DNA of 64,000 nt. Origin: Roseovarius aestuarii. GTDB taxonomy: Bacteria; Pseudomonadota; Alphaproteobacteria; Rhodobacterales; Rhodobacteraceae. The stretch spans positions 62,001-126,000 of the forward strand of contig NZ_JAIMIB010000003.1 of assembly GCF_019966515.1 (NCBI RefSeq), in the 5' to 3' direction. This document shows, piece after piece, positions 7,683 to 16,782 of this stretch (positions within the stretch are counted from its first letter, which is position 1; each line of letters begins with the position of its first letter). The position numbers and the translations under genes were made by a program. Under the pieces are notes generated by a model, which was not told the origin of the DNA, searched no databases, and saw only the letters and a list, made by a program, of their open reading frames with translations.

Positions 7683-9308
7683 TCATATATTGTCTTCGAG
7701 TATCATGTCTGCGGCCTTTTCCCCAACCATGATCGATGGTGCGTTGGTATTGCCCGAGGTGATGATCGGAAAGATCGACGCATCCGCAACCCGCAATCCA
7801 CCAGGCCCGTGCACCCGCAGGCGCGGGTCGACAACGGTCTGCGTCAGATCACTCCCCATCCGGCAGGTGCCGCAGGGGTGAAACACTGTCCAGGCATTTT
7901 CACGGGCATAGTCTGCGATGCCCTCATCGCTTGTGACGTCAGGTCCGGGTGCCAGTTCGGCCTCGATCACAGATGCCAGCGCCGGCGCCTCGGCGATCCG
8001 TCGCACCAATCTCATGCCGTCGATCATCGCCTGCCTGTCGTCGGTAGTGGAAAGGTAGTTGGGGTGAATTTCCGGCTCTGCAAACGGATCAGCCGAGGAG
8101 ATCTGTAGATGCCCACGACTCGACGGGCGACACTGGTTGAACCCCAAAAGGAACCCTGGGAACGGATCGGGCGTCATCAACGGGCGCTTTCCGGCAGGTG
8201 CGCGGGTATAGCTGAGCGGTGAGAAGTAAAGCTGCTGATCGGGCCGTCCGTCGCCATCACGCAGCCGTACAAAGCCACCACCCTGATTAACACTCAGGCT
8301 CAGCGGCCCGGTTCGTTTCATCAGATATTCAAGACCGACGCGCAGCCGCCCGAGCCACGGGCGCAACACCTGATTAAGCGTCGGCACCCTAGCGCGATAA
8401 AGATTGTCTAACCCAAGGTGGTCCTGCAGGTGCTGCCCTACGTGAGGCGAGTCAAACACCACGTCGATGCCTTTCTCGCGCAGCATCTCGCCCGCACCTA
8501 TGCCAGAGCGTTGCAGGATCATCGGGCTGCTGATTGCACCTGCTGCCAGGATTACCTCGCGCCCCGCCAATGCGATATGATCGCGTCCCTTCTGGTGATA
8601 ACGCAACCCGGTTACGCGATGACCCTCAAGTGTCAGCCGGGTCACATGCGCATGCATGGCCACCCGCAGGTTTTTCCGCGTCAACGCGGGGCGCAGATAG
8701 CAGGCGGCGGTCGAGGCGCGCAGACCGTTCCTTGTTGTGATCTGGTAAACCCCCACGCCGTCCATACTGGCACCATTGTAGTCCGGGTTGAACGGGATGC
8801 CAGCCTCAGCTGCCGCCTCAAGATAATTCTGACAGAGCGGATGAACCACATCGGTGATATCCTGTACCGGCAGCGGTCCGCCAACCCCGCGATGGGCATC
8901 GGCCCCGCGCGACCAATCTTCCATCCGTCGGAACACGGGTTCGACATCATCCCAGCCCCAACCAGGCGCGTCTGCGGCCCAATCGTCATAATCCTGGCGG
9001 TGTCCCCGCACATAAACCATCGCGTTGATCGAGGATGATCCACCAATCACCTTGCCGCGCGGCCAATAGCTTTCGCGACCGCCAAGCCCGGGCACGGGGC
9101 GGGTCTTGAACTTCCAATTGATACGCTTGTCATAATAGGCTTTGCCATAGCCGATCGGCATTCGGATCCAGGGGTTCAGGTCATTGCCACCGGCTTCGAT
9201 CAGCAGGACCGAGTTGCGGGCATCCACGCTTAACCGGTTGGCCAGCACCGCACCGGCAGACCCAGCTCCGACGATGATATAATCGTATTGCTGATTTTCA
9301 CCCGACAT
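7683..9308 (-). CDS. GMC-family FAD oxidoreductase (choline/alcohol dehydrogenase-like)
   Basis: This 541-residue flavoprotein oxidises an alcohol to an aldehyde with FAD. The N terminus has the dinucleotide fold DYIIVGAGSAGAVLANRLS. The WPRGKVIGGSSSINAMVYVR block is the first GMC signature, and AGAISSPMILQRSGIG the second. The C-terminal catalytic His (HPCGTCRMG) and Asn (GNTNAPSIMVGEKAADMI) are present. It resembles choline dehydrogenase BetA, but no betaine aldehyde dehydrogenase is adjacent, so I do not name it betA. ATG 9308 is used; a TTG at 9317 would add three residues. The next gene downstream is the enolase-superfamily enzyme. Confidence 0.9.
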   Translation of the reverse strand: MSGENQQYDYIIVGAGSAGAVLANRLSVDARNSVLLIEAGGNDLNPWIRMPIGYGKAYYDKRINWKFKTRPVPGLGGRESYWPRGKVIGGSSSINAMVYVRGHRQDYDDWAADAPGWGWDDVEPVFRRMEDWSRGADAHRGVGGPLPVQDITDVVHPLCQNYLEAAAEAGIPFNPDYNGASMDGVGVYQITTRNGLRASTAACYLRPALTRKNLRVAMHAHVTRLTLEGHRVTGLRYHQKGRDHIALAGREVILAAGAISSPMILQRSGIGAGEMLREKGIDVVFDSPHVGQHLQDHLGLDNLYRARVPTLNQVLRPWLGRLRVGLEYLMKRTGPLSLSVNQGGGFVRLRDGDGRPDQQLYFSPLSYTRAPAGKRPLMTPDPFPGFLLGFNQCRPSSRGHLQISSADPFAEPEIHPNYLSTTDDRQAMIDGMRLVRRIAEAPALASVIEAELAPGPDVTSDEGIADYARENAWTVFHPCGTCRMGSDLTQTVVDPRLRVHGPGGLRVADASIFPIITSGNTNAPSIMVGEKAADMILEDNI

Positions 9309-9540
9309 ATTGCTCAATACCGCCCTGTGCTTGTTTCGAACAGATTTGCCTATGCCGGCCTACGACTTGCAATCACCAATGCGTCTTTGTGGTGTCTATG
9401 CGCGACTGTTGCATTTTCGGATGTATTCCGGGCGGGCGCGGAAACGCACCGGGCGCGCCTGACATAGCGCTGCCGTTCGAACGCATCGCTGGCGCGGATC
9501 AGCATGTCGGGCGCTAATGCCCGCTGAAGATCAGAAGTAA

Positions 9541-10095
9541 ATGAAGCCTTTCCACCTAAATCTGAAATGCGCTAACTTTGCGTTGATGGATATACCCGAT
9601 CAGATGCCAAACAAAGAGGCCGAGGCGCTGTTCGCGTCATTGCCGCCGGTTGAAGTGCCGGAGATCTTGGGCGAATGGTCCGGCAGGGGTATATCGACCG
9701 GCCATCCGCTTGACGCGTTGCTTGGGATCTCGGGCTGGGAAGGCAAACGGTTCATCTCGGCGGATGAGGTGCATCCGCTGATCAACCGTTCTGTCATCGG
9801 TCCGGTCAGTCTGAACCCCGACTTGATGTCTCTGGGCGTCATGCAATTTTTGAACCTGGCGAAATGGCCGTTCATGCGCCAGATCTTCTATATGCTTTGC
9901 CCGCTCGTCAGCACCAGAGCGCCCCGGGCCCGGTTGCGTATGGTTACCTATCGGGGCGTTAGTTCGGCAGCGATGATCTATGATCAGAAGGCGATTATCG
10001 ACCATTTCCGGCGCGTGGATGATCGGCGGCTGATGGGGCTTATGGATTTGCGCGGAGACGATTTCCCGTTCTTTTTCCTGCTGGAGCGCTGTTAG
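9541..10095 (+). CDS. GXWXG/DUF4334 domain protein
   Basis: A 184-residue soluble protein of unknown function. The N-terminal half carries GEWSGRGISTGHPLD and GISGWEGKRFISADEVHPL, matching the GXWXG domain. The C-terminal half has LRMVTYRGVSSAAMIYDQ, then DHFRRVDDRRLMGLMDLRG, matching DUF4334, which commonly follows GXWXG. The protein ends 3 nt before the convergent cueR stop. A start at the internal ATG 9589 is possible; 9541 is kept because AGAAG precedes it. No role can be assigned from context. Confidence 0.7.
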   Translation: MKPFHLNLKCANFALMDIPDQMPNKEAEALFASLPPVEVPEILGEWSGRGISTGHPLDALLGISGWEGKRFISADEVHPLINRSVIGPVSLNPDLMSLGVMQFLNLAKWPFMRQIFYMLCPLVSTRAPRARLRMVTYRGVSSAAMIYDQKAIIDHFRRVDDRRLMGLMDLRGDDFPFFFLLERC

Positions 10096-10098
10096 TTC

Positions 10099-10485
10099 TT
10101 AATGCGAAGCGAGGTCGCGCAGGATGGGGCAATCTGGGCGGTCATCCCCGGCGCAGGCGTGTACGAGGTCCTTCAGGGTGGCCTGCATTGACTGAAGCTG
10201 TGCGATCTTGTCCTCGATCTGCCGCAAATGCTCCTGCGCCAGCTGTTTCACGTCGGCACTTTCGCGGCTTTCATCTTCGTAAAGCGCCATCAGGGTGCGG
10301 CAATCCTCGATTGAAAAGCCGAGCGCACGGGCGCGGCCCAGAAAGGCCAGCTTGTGCATGTCGGTCTCGCGAAAGACGCGGTAGGCATTGGTGTCACGCA
10401 GTGGGCGGATCAGGCCGATATCTTCGTAATAACGAATGGTCTTGACCGGCATGTCGATGCGTTTGGCCACTTCCCCGATATTCAT
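10099..10485 (-). CDS. cueR: CueR-like Cu(I)-responsive MerR regulator
   Basis: A 128-residue MerR-family activator. The winged helix opens with MNIGEVAKRIDMPVKTIRYY, followed by the long dimerisation helix (about 80-108). Cys111 and Cys119 in the loop CAGDDRPDC match the two Cu(I)-binding cysteines of CueR. Family members distort the promoter of a copper exporter when copper binds. The start at 10485 follows AAAGGAAG; an upstream ATG at 10500 overlaps the copA stop. It is the second gene of a copA-cueR operon. Confidence 0.93.
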   Translation of the reverse strand: MNIGEVAKRIDMPVKTIRYYEDIGLIRPLRDTNAYRVFRETDMHKLAFLGRARALGFSIEDCRTLMALYEDESRESADVKQLAQEHLRQIEDKIAQLQSMQATLKDLVHACAGDDRPDCPILRDLASH

Positions 10486-10496
10486 TGTGCTTCCTT

Positions 10497-12950
10497 TCAC
10501 TCTGAGGCTGCCAGCGCGGGCCGGATACTGCGCAGACGCAGCGCGTTACTGACCACAAAGACCGAGGACAGCGCCATCGCACCGGCAGCCAGCATTGGCG
10601 ATAACAGCATACCCGTCAGCGGATATAACACGCCTGCAGCCACCGGGATGAGCGCTGCGTTATAAGCAAAAGCCCAAAACAGGTTCTGCCGGATGTTGCG
10701 CATCGTGCGACGCGACAGGTGCAGGGCGTTCACGACACCGAAGAGCGTGCCCGACATCAGCACGATATCCGCGGATTCGATCGCCACATCGGTACCGGTG
10801 CCCACGGCGAGCCCGATATCGGCCTCGGCCAGCGCAGGTGCATCATTGATCCCGTCTCCCACGAACGCCACCGTGCCAAAGTCGGAGCGCAGGGTGCGGA
10901 CCGCCTCGGCCTTGCCGCCGGGCAGCACCCCGGCCACGACGCGATCAATCCCCAACTCGTCGGCGATGGCTTGCGCCGTAGCTGGCGTATCGCCGGTGAT
11001 CATGGCGAGTTTCAGCCCTTCGGCATGAAGCCGTTCGATCACCGCCTTGCTTGACGGTTTGGCCTTGTCCGCCACGGCAAGGACCGCTGCTAGCTTGCCG
11101 TCAATCGCCGCAAAGACCGGTGTTTGGGCATTTGTCGTCAGCGTTGCAACGAACGGTGCCAAATTGTCGGTCGCGATATCTTCGCGTGTCATCAGGCGCT
11201 CGGCGCCGACCAAGACAGCGTGGCCATCGACCTGCGCTTGCAAACCATAGCCGCTCACGGCCGAGAAATCCGAAACCTCGGGCAATTCATCTTCGGCGAC
11301 TGCTGCAGTGATGGCCCGCGCGATGGGATGTTCCGACTTTGCTTCGGCTGCCGCTACCAGGCGTAGGACTACATCCCGTTCGAAACGCTCTGCCAGCTCC
11401 ATCCCCACCAGCTCGGGCCGCCCCTCGGTCAGCGTGCCAGTCTTGTCGAAGGCGATCACGCGCGCCTCGTCCAGCTGTTGCAGCGCATCGCCCTTGCGGA
11501 AAAGCACACCCAGTTCTGCCGCGCGACCAGTGGCGACCATGATCGACGTTGGCGTCGCCAGCCCCATGGCGCAGGGGCAGGCGATGATCAGCACTGAAAC
11601 GCCAGCAACCAGCGCATAGCTCAGCACCGGGGCGGGGCCGAAGATGCTCCAGACCACCACGGTCAGTAGCGCCAGCACAATCACCACCGGGACGAATATC
11701 CGCACCACTCTGTCGGCCAGCGCCTGGATCGGCAGCTTGGCCCCCTGGGCCTGCTCAACCATCGCGATGATCCGCGCCAATACCGTGTCGTGGCCGACCT
11801 CGGTGGCCTCAAAAGTCAGCGCACCTTCGCCGTTGATGGTTCCGCCCACGACACTATCGCCGGGGCCTTTCGCCGCTGGCACCGGTTCGCCCGAGATCAT
11901 GCTTTCATCGACATAGGAACGCCCGGTCAGCACATTGCCATCAACGGCAATGCGCTCGCCCGGGCGGACATGCAGGATGTCGCCTGCCATCACCTCGTCT
12001 ATTGGCAGGTCGGCGATTTCGCCAGCGCGCTCAACCCGTGCGGCGGGGGGCTGCAACCCGATCAATACCTGGATCGCGGCGCCGGTCTGGCCCTTTGCCC
12101 GTGCCTCCAGCCAGCGGCCCAGCAGGATCAGCGTGACGATCACCGCAGCGGCTTCGAAATAAACCGCTATTGCGCCTTCGGGCAGAAGTGAGGGGGCAAA
12201 CAAAGCGACGCATGAAAATGCCCAGGCGGCACTTGTGCCAAGAGCCACGAGGCTGTTCATCTCGGGCGCGGCACGAAGCATTGCGGGAACGCCGCGCGTA
12301 AAGAACTCCCGCCCGGGAAAAAACAGCACCAGCGTGGTCAGGATAAATTGCAGCAGCCAAGCGTTCTGACGCCCGATACTGTTGTCAATTCTGTCACTGA
12401 CCCCCGGGATAAGGTGGCTTCCCATCTCCAGTATAAAGACCGGCAGGGTCAGCGCGGCAGCTATCAGGAAAGCTTTCCGAGCCTGAGCAGTTTCCTGAGC
12501 GCGCCGGGTGGCCTGATCATCGCGCTGCTCTTCTTTTGGGCGTGCGGGATAACCCGCCTCGGTCAGGGCTCGGGCGAGGGTGGCGGCATCGGTCATTCCG
12601 GCCAGGTAGCGGATTTGCGCCTGTTCTGAGGCCAGGTTGACCGCGACGGAAGTGACCCCTGGCGCGGCCTCTAGCGCGGCCTCGGCCCGTCCAACACAGG
12701 ACGCACAGCTTAAACCCTGAATTGAAAGTGTTACCTTCGTCTCACGAGCCGGGTAATTGGCGGCCTTAAGGATATCGGCCAGGTCCCGCGCATCTACGCC
12801 ATCCAATCGCATCTGCGCTGTTTGGGACGCAAAATTGACCGAGACATCGTTGACGCCCGGCACACCCGCCAGCGCATGCTCTACCCGCCCCACGCACCCG
12901 GCGCAGGACATGCCATCGATTTCCAGTCGCACTGTTCGTGATGCGGTCAT
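10497..12950 (-). CDS. copA: Copper-exporting P1B-type ATPase
   Basis: This 817-residue inner-membrane pump exports Cu(I) from the cytoplasm. Two N-terminal heavy-metal domains carry GMSCAGC (Cys16, Cys19) and GLSCASC (Cys82, Cys85). Then come eight predicted membrane segments, the actuator motif MISGEPVP, the transmembrane metal site IACPCAMGLATP, the phosphorylation motif FDKTGTLTEG, and GDGINDAPALAEADIG. Length and domain order are those of bacterial CopA. The promoter just upstream is a textbook CueR target, and cueR follows immediately. Confidence 0.95.
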   Translation of the reverse strand: MTASRTVRLEIDGMSCAGCVGRVEHALAGVPGVNDVSVNFASQTAQMRLDGVDARDLADILKAANYPARETKVTLSIQGLSCASCVGRAEAALEAAPGVTSVAVNLASEQAQIRYLAGMTDAATLARALTEAGYPARPKEEQRDDQATRRAQETAQARKAFLIAAALTLPVFILEMGSHLIPGVSDRIDNSIGRQNAWLLQFILTTLVLFFPGREFFTRGVPAMLRAAPEMNSLVALGTSAAWAFSCVALFAPSLLPEGAIAVYFEAAAVIVTLILLGRWLEARAKGQTGAAIQVLIGLQPPAARVERAGEIADLPIDEVMAGDILHVRPGERIAVDGNVLTGRSYVDESMISGEPVPAAKGPGDSVVGGTINGEGALTFEATEVGHDTVLARIIAMVEQAQGAKLPIQALADRVVRIFVPVVIVLALLTVVVWSIFGPAPVLSYALVAGVSVLIIACPCAMGLATPTSIMVATGRAAELGVLFRKGDALQQLDEARVIAFDKTGTLTEGRPELVGMELAERFERDVVLRLVAAAEAKSEHPIARAITAAVAEDELPEVSDFSAVSGYGLQAQVDGHAVLVGAERLMTREDIATDNLAPFVATLTTNAQTPVFAAIDGKLAAVLAVADKAKPSSKAVIERLHAEGLKLAMITGDTPATAQAIADELGIDRVVAGVLPGGKAEAVRTLRSDFGTVAFVGDGINDAPALAEADIGLAVGTGTDVAIESADIVLMSGTLFGVVNALHLSRRTMRNIRQNLFWAFAYNAALIPVAAGVLYPLTGMLLSPMLAAGAMALSSVFVVSNALRLRSIRPALAASE

Positions 12951-12982
12951 TGGGGTTTCCGGGCCGGTTGAGTCTCCGGCTA

Positions 12983-13013
12983 CAGATAAGGGCTCCAGTC
13001 ACTGGAAGGTCAA
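12983..13013 (-). promoter_or_regulatory. CueR-type promoter of copA
   Basis: On the minus strand, a -35 box TTGACC (13013-13008) and a -10 box TATCTG (12988-12983) are separated by exactly 19 bp. Overlong spacers of this length are diagnostic of MerR-family promoters. The spacer holds the dyad TTCCAG-TGA-CTGGAG, close to the known CueR operator. The copA start lies 32 nt beyond the -10 box. Confidence 0.87.
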
Positions 13014-13021
13014 GGGGCTTG

Positions 13022-13438
13022 TCACGCCATGCCGCGATAGCGGAAAACACCTGTCGCCGTGGCGATGACGTTGCCAGTGTCGTCCGTGACGTTGCCTTCG
13101 GCGAAATAGGTCTTGCGCCCGCCGCCGGTGCGCCAGCCTTCGGCAACCAGGCGAGTGCCGGTGGCCTGTGCCAGATAGTTGACGGTCAGGGACAGGGTCA
13201 GCGCCATCTGCCGCTTCTCCGGATCGCCAGTATAACAACCCGCAAAGCCCATCGCGCTATCAAGCAATGTGGCGTGTACGCCGCCATGCGGCAGGCCCTG
13301 ACGGTTCATCAAAACGTCGCTCAAAGGTATTTCGACCCGGGCGAAATCCGGCTGCCACGCGGTCATCTCAAAACCCAGATGCTGTTGCATGGGGGAGCTG
13401 TCTTCAAGCAATCTGGGATCAAGATCGGAACTGCTCAT
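13022..13438 (-). CDS. PaaI-like hotdog thioesterase
   Basis: A 138-residue hotdog-fold protein, expected to hydrolyse an acyl-CoA thioester. It shows LMNRQGLPHGGVHATLLDSAMGFA (family signature HGG...D) and VNYLAQATGTRLVAEG, then the C-terminal TYFAEGNVTDDTGNVIATATGVF. The start ATG overlaps the phosphotransferase stop by 4 nt, so the two genes are translationally coupled. The pairing suggests a CoA-thioester substrate shared with that kinase. Confidence 0.87.
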   Translation of the reverse strand: MSSSDLDPRLLEDSSPMQQHLGFEMTAWQPDFARVEIPLSDVLMNRQGLPHGGVHATLLDSAMGFAGCYTGDPEKRQMALTLSLTVNYLAQATGTRLVAEGWRTGGGRKTYFAEGNVTDDTGNVIATATGVFRYRGMA

Positions 13439-14457
13439 ACCGTGCCTTTCGCTGCTTTGAGGCCCTGACGGACAAATTCGGGTACATGCGCGCCCAGCTT
13501 CAGCCCGCGTTCGGGGTCTGCAGCGTTCCCGTCCAGAGCGCGCTTCTTCACGCCCTGCAGTATCGCCCCCATACGGAAATAGCAAAAGGCGAGGTAGAAG
13601 TTGAAATTCTCGATGTGTTTCAGACCCCTGCGTCGGCAATAGCTGTCGACGAAGCGCTGATCGGACCACAGGCCAAGCGCCGCGCGGTCTACCCCCGCCA
13701 ACCCCCGGCCCTCGCGCCCCGGCGGCATTTGCCACTGCATGATGACGCTTGCCAAATCGGCGAACGGGTGGCCGATGGTCGACAATTCCCAATCCAGCAC
13801 GGCGACGCATTTGCTACTGTTCGGATCGAAAAGCAGATTATCGAGCCTGTAGTCGCCATGCACCAGCGTACGCTGGTTGTCATCTGCGGGCATATGCGCT
13901 CTCAGCCAGTTAATCAGGGTGGTCATGTCGGGCAGGTCTTCGGTCTGCGTTGCGCGGTACTGCTTGGCCCAGCGGTCCAGCTGGCGTTGCAGGTAATTGC
14001 CGGGCGGGCCATAGTTGCTGAGGCCAGTTTCGTTAAGGTCCACGGCATGTATCGCGGCTAGCACACGGCTCATTTCATCCATGATATCAGCGCGCTGCGT
14101 GGCCGAGAGGTTTGGCAGCCGGGGGTCGTCGAATGCGCGGCCCGGCACCTCGTCCATGATATAAAAGGCCGATCCGATCACGCTGTCGTCTTCGCAGAGC
14201 ACATGCACCCGCGCGACAGGGACACCCGATCCGGCAAGGGCACGTTGCACACGGAACTCACGATCGACCGCGTGGGCCGACTTCAGCAACATCCCGGGCG
14301 GCTTGCGGCGCAACACATAGGTGGTGTCGCCGCAGGTTATCCGGTAGGTCGGATTCGACTGCCCGCCGGAGAACTTCTTTATCTTTTCGATGGGCTGGAA
14401 CCCCGGCATGCGGGATGAAAGCCAAGTTGAAACGGCCTCGATGTCGTTTGCGTTCAT
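13435..14457 (-). CDS. APH-fold phosphotransferase (ACAD10/11- or LvaA-like kinase family)
   Basis: This 340-residue protein has the aminoglycoside phosphotransferase fold. FSGGQSNPTYRI is the nucleotide-binding loop, YVLRRKPPG contains the ATP-contacting lysine region, TLVHGDYRLDNLLFDP is the catalytic loop and AVLDWELSTIGHPFADLA the Mg-binding segment. The long ATP-lobe version with RKPPG resembles the kinase domain of ACAD10/11 and bacterial LvaA, which phosphorylate hydroxyacyl-CoAs; antibiotic resistance is unlikely. ATG 14457 follows TAGGG. It is coupled to a PaaI-type thioesterase. Confidence 0.85.
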   Translation of the reverse strand: MNANDIEAVSTWLSSRMPGFQPIEKIKKFSGGQSNPTYRITCGDTTYVLRRKPPGMLLKSAHAVDREFRVQRALAGSGVPVARVHVLCEDDSVIGSAFYIMDEVPGRAFDDPRLPNLSATQRADIMDEMSRVLAAIHAVDLNETGLSNYGPPGNYLQRQLDRWAKQYRATQTEDLPDMTTLINWLRAHMPADDNQRTLVHGDYRLDNLLFDPNSSKCVAVLDWELSTIGHPFADLASVIMQWQMPPGREGRGLAGVDRAALGLWSDQRFVDSYCRRRGLKHIENFNFYLAFCYFRMGAILQGVKKRALDGNAADPERGLKLGAHVPEFVRQGLKAAKGTV

Positions 14458-14580
14458 GGACCCTACCGATGATTCACCCGTTGGAAACTGGCACAAAGGG
14501 TTCGACGGATAAAGACCTTGACCTGTGGCGCGTCAGTGATCATTAGCAGGGCAGGTTGCCACGCCGGGGGAGACATGCCT

Positions 14581-15267
14581 ATGGAATTCGACCGCAAGAT
14601 CAAGATCGCCCCGTCGATCCTGTCTGCCGATTTCGCGAATTTTAGTCAGGAAATTCAGTGTGTTGAGGCCGAAGGGGCCGATTGGATCCATGTCGATGTG
14701 ATGGACGGGCATTTCGTGCCAAACCTCACCTTTGGCCCACCGCTTTGCGCCGCGATCAGGCCGCATATCAAGACGGTGATGGATGTGCATCTGATGATCT
14801 CACCGGTAGACCAATATATTGACGCCTTTGCCGAAGCGGGGGCTGATATCCTGACCGCTCATCTGGAGGCCGGGCCGCATGTGCACCGGACGTTGCAGGC
14901 GATCCGTGGTGCCGGGTGCAAGGCCGGTCTGGCGCTTAATCCCGGTACAGGGATCGAGGATCTGGATTACCTGCTGGATATGGTCGATCTGATCTGCGTG
15001 ATGACCGTAAACCCCGGTTTTGGCGGGCAAAAATTCATTCACAGCCAGGTCGAAAAGGTCCGCAAACTGCGCGCCATGATCGGAGATCGCCCCATCCATA
15101 TCGAGATTGATGGCGGCATCACGCCCGAAACTGCACCGCTGATGACCGCGGCTGGCGCGGACGTGCTGGTGGCCGGATCAGCCGTGTTCAAAGGCGGTTC
15201 GGTCGATAATCCCGCGCCCTACGGCGAGAATATCCGCGCCATCCGGGCGGCTGCCGCAACGGCCTGA
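14581..15267 (+). CDS. rpe: Ribulose-phosphate 3-epimerase
   Basis: A 228-residue TIM-barrel enzyme interconverting ribulose-5-phosphate and xylulose-5-phosphate in the pentose phosphate pathway. It shows IAPSILSADFANF, WIHVDVMDGHFVPNLTFGPP with the metal-binding His/Asp, MDVHLMI, VMTVNPGFGGQKFI and IEIDGGI, and ends with the phosphate-binding GADVLVAGSAVF. The ATG at 14581 is used because GGGGGAG sits about 8 nt upstream; the ATG at 14575 is too close to that ribosome-binding site. Confidence 0.96.
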   Translation: MEFDRKIKIAPSILSADFANFSQEIQCVEAEGADWIHVDVMDGHFVPNLTFGPPLCAAIRPHIKTVMDVHLMISPVDQYIDAFAEAGADILTAHLEAGPHVHRTLQAIRGAGCKAGLALNPGTGIEDLDYLLDMVDLICVMTVNPGFGGQKFIHSQVEKVRKLRAMIGDRPIHIEIDGGITPETAPLMTAAGADVLVAGSAVFKGGSVDNPAPYGENIRAIRAAAATA

Positions 15268-15269
15268 GA

Positions 15270-15308
15270 ACGTACGGGACGCACTGGTTGTACGCCGGTT
15301 CCGTACGT
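15270..15308. terminator. Long inverted repeat after rpe
   Basis: Perfect 8-bp arms ACGTACGG and CCGTACGT flank 23 nt that can pair further. It starts directly after the rpe stop and there is no T run. It could be a factor-dependent terminator or an mRNA-stabilising stem; the palindromic arms could also bind a regulator of the next gene. Confidence 0.4.
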
Positions 15309-15387
15309 AACTCGAACTCAGTTGTTTCGGTGCGGGCCTTGTCGGATTTGTGTCGCCGACCCATAGTCGGACCCGAGGAGGTTGGCG

Positions 15388-16668
15388 ATGGAGCTGACGG
15401 AAAAACTGAAGGTGGAAGTGGCGGCGCGGCGCGATGATCTGGTGGCGCTGACGCAGGACCTGATCCGCGTTCCGACGCTCAACCCGCCCGGCGACAACTA
15501 CCGCGAGATTTGTGACTATCTCGACCGCCGCCTGCTGCGGTCCGGGTTTCACACTGAACTTATTCGCGCCAAGGGGGCGATTGGTGACAGTGACAAGCAT
15601 CCGCGCTGGAACATCGTGGCACGGCGCGAGGGCGCGACGGCGGGCGACTGCGTGCACTTCAACTCCCATATCGACGTGGTCGAGGTTGGTCACGGCTGGA
15701 CCACGGACCCGTTCGGCGGCGAGGTGAAGGACGGCCGCATCTATGGCCGAGGTGCATGTGACATGAAGGGCGGTCTGGCGGCGAGTATCGTCGCCGCCGA
15801 GGCGTTTATTGCCATCTGCCCGGATTATGCGGGCGCGATTGAGATCAGCGGCACGGCGGACGAAGAATCGGGCGGGTTCGGCGGTGTCGCCTATCTGGCC
15901 GAGAAAGGGTATTTCAGTCCAGAGCGGGTGCAGCATGTGATCATCCCCGAGCCGCTCAACAAGGACCGCATCTGCCTGGGCCATCGCGGGGTCTGGTGGG
16001 CCGAAATCGAGACGAAGGGAGAGATCGCCCACGGTTCGATGCCCTTTCTTGGAGATTGCGCAGTGCGGCACATGGGGGCCGTGGTGGCCGAGATGGAGGA
16101 GAGTCTGTTTCCGGCGCTGGCGCAGAAACGAACGAGCATGCCGGTGGTGCCGGACGGGGCAAAGCAATCGACGCTCAACATCAATTCCATTCATGGCGGC
16201 GAGGCGGAACAGGCGGGCGACTATACCGGTCTGCCCTCCCCTTGCGTGCCCGACCGCTGCCGGATGGTGATCGACCGGCGGTTTCTGATCGAAGAAGATA
16301 TCGCCGAGGTCGAGGCCGAGATACGCGCTGTGCTGGAACGGGTGCGCGAGGGGCGTGAGACGTTTGATTATGACATTCGCGAACTGCACCGGGTCTTGCC
16401 GACGATGACCGAGCGTGATGCCCCGGTGGTGGCCTCGGTTGCCAAGGCGATTGAAGCGACGTTCGGGCGGGAACCCGATTATGTGGTCAGCCCTGGCACC
16501 TATGACCAGAAACATATCGACCGGATAGGACGGCTGAAGAACTGCATCGCTTACGGGCCGGGTATCCTTGATCTGGCCCATAAGCCGGATGAATATGTAG
16601 GCATCGAGGATATGGTGCAATCGGCTCAGGTGATGGCACTGGCATTGAAGGATTTGCTGAGTAACTGA
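15388..16668 (+). CDS. M20-family deacylase (ArgE/DapE-like)
   Basis: A 426-residue zinc hydrolase of the M20 family, expected to remove an acyl group from an amino-acid nitrogen. It shows FNSHIDVV, YGRGACDMKGG (bridging metal Asp), GTADEESGGFGG (catalytic Glu pair) and a terminal IAYGPGILDLAHKPDEYV with the last metal His. The ATG at 15388 follows GAGGAGG at 6 nt. It is convergent with the GST gene and carries none of the CTGTGATCACAG sites, so membership in the catabolic island is only positional. True acetylornithine deacetylase is possible but not demonstrable. Confidence 0.87.
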   Translation: MELTEKLKVEVAARRDDLVALTQDLIRVPTLNPPGDNYREICDYLDRRLLRSGFHTELIRAKGAIGDSDKHPRWNIVARREGATAGDCVHFNSHIDVVEVGHGWTTDPFGGEVKDGRIYGRGACDMKGGLAASIVAAEAFIAICPDYAGAIEISGTADEESGGFGGVAYLAEKGYFSPERVQHVIIPEPLNKDRICLGHRGVWWAEIETKGEIAHGSMPFLGDCAVRHMGAVVAEMEESLFPALAQKRTSMPVVPDGAKQSTLNINSIHGGEAEQAGDYTGLPSPCVPDRCRMVIDRRFLIEEDIAEVEAEIRAVLERVREGRETFDYDIRELHRVLPTMTERDAPVVASVAKAIEATFGREPDYVVSPGTYDQKHIDRIGRLKNCIAYGPGILDLAHKPDEYVGIEDMVQSAQVMALALKDLLSN

Positions 16669-16782
16669 TCGTCGCCCTTACAGGAGATGACGCGACCACG
16701 CTGCGATTTGCGATATGGGCCGTGACACCACGTGAAGATTGACGGGCGCGTTTGAGAGGCATCCGCACTTTAAAGTGTGATT

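Noticed and set aside
7683..9308. Naming the GMC oxidoreductase betA and linking it to the betaine island
   Set aside because: No betaine aldehyde dehydrogenase or BetI is adjacent, and no island operator precedes it.
15178..16620. 480-codon open frame opposite the M20 deacylase
   Set aside because: Same codon-bias shadow; the plus-strand frame has the full M20 metal-site pattern.
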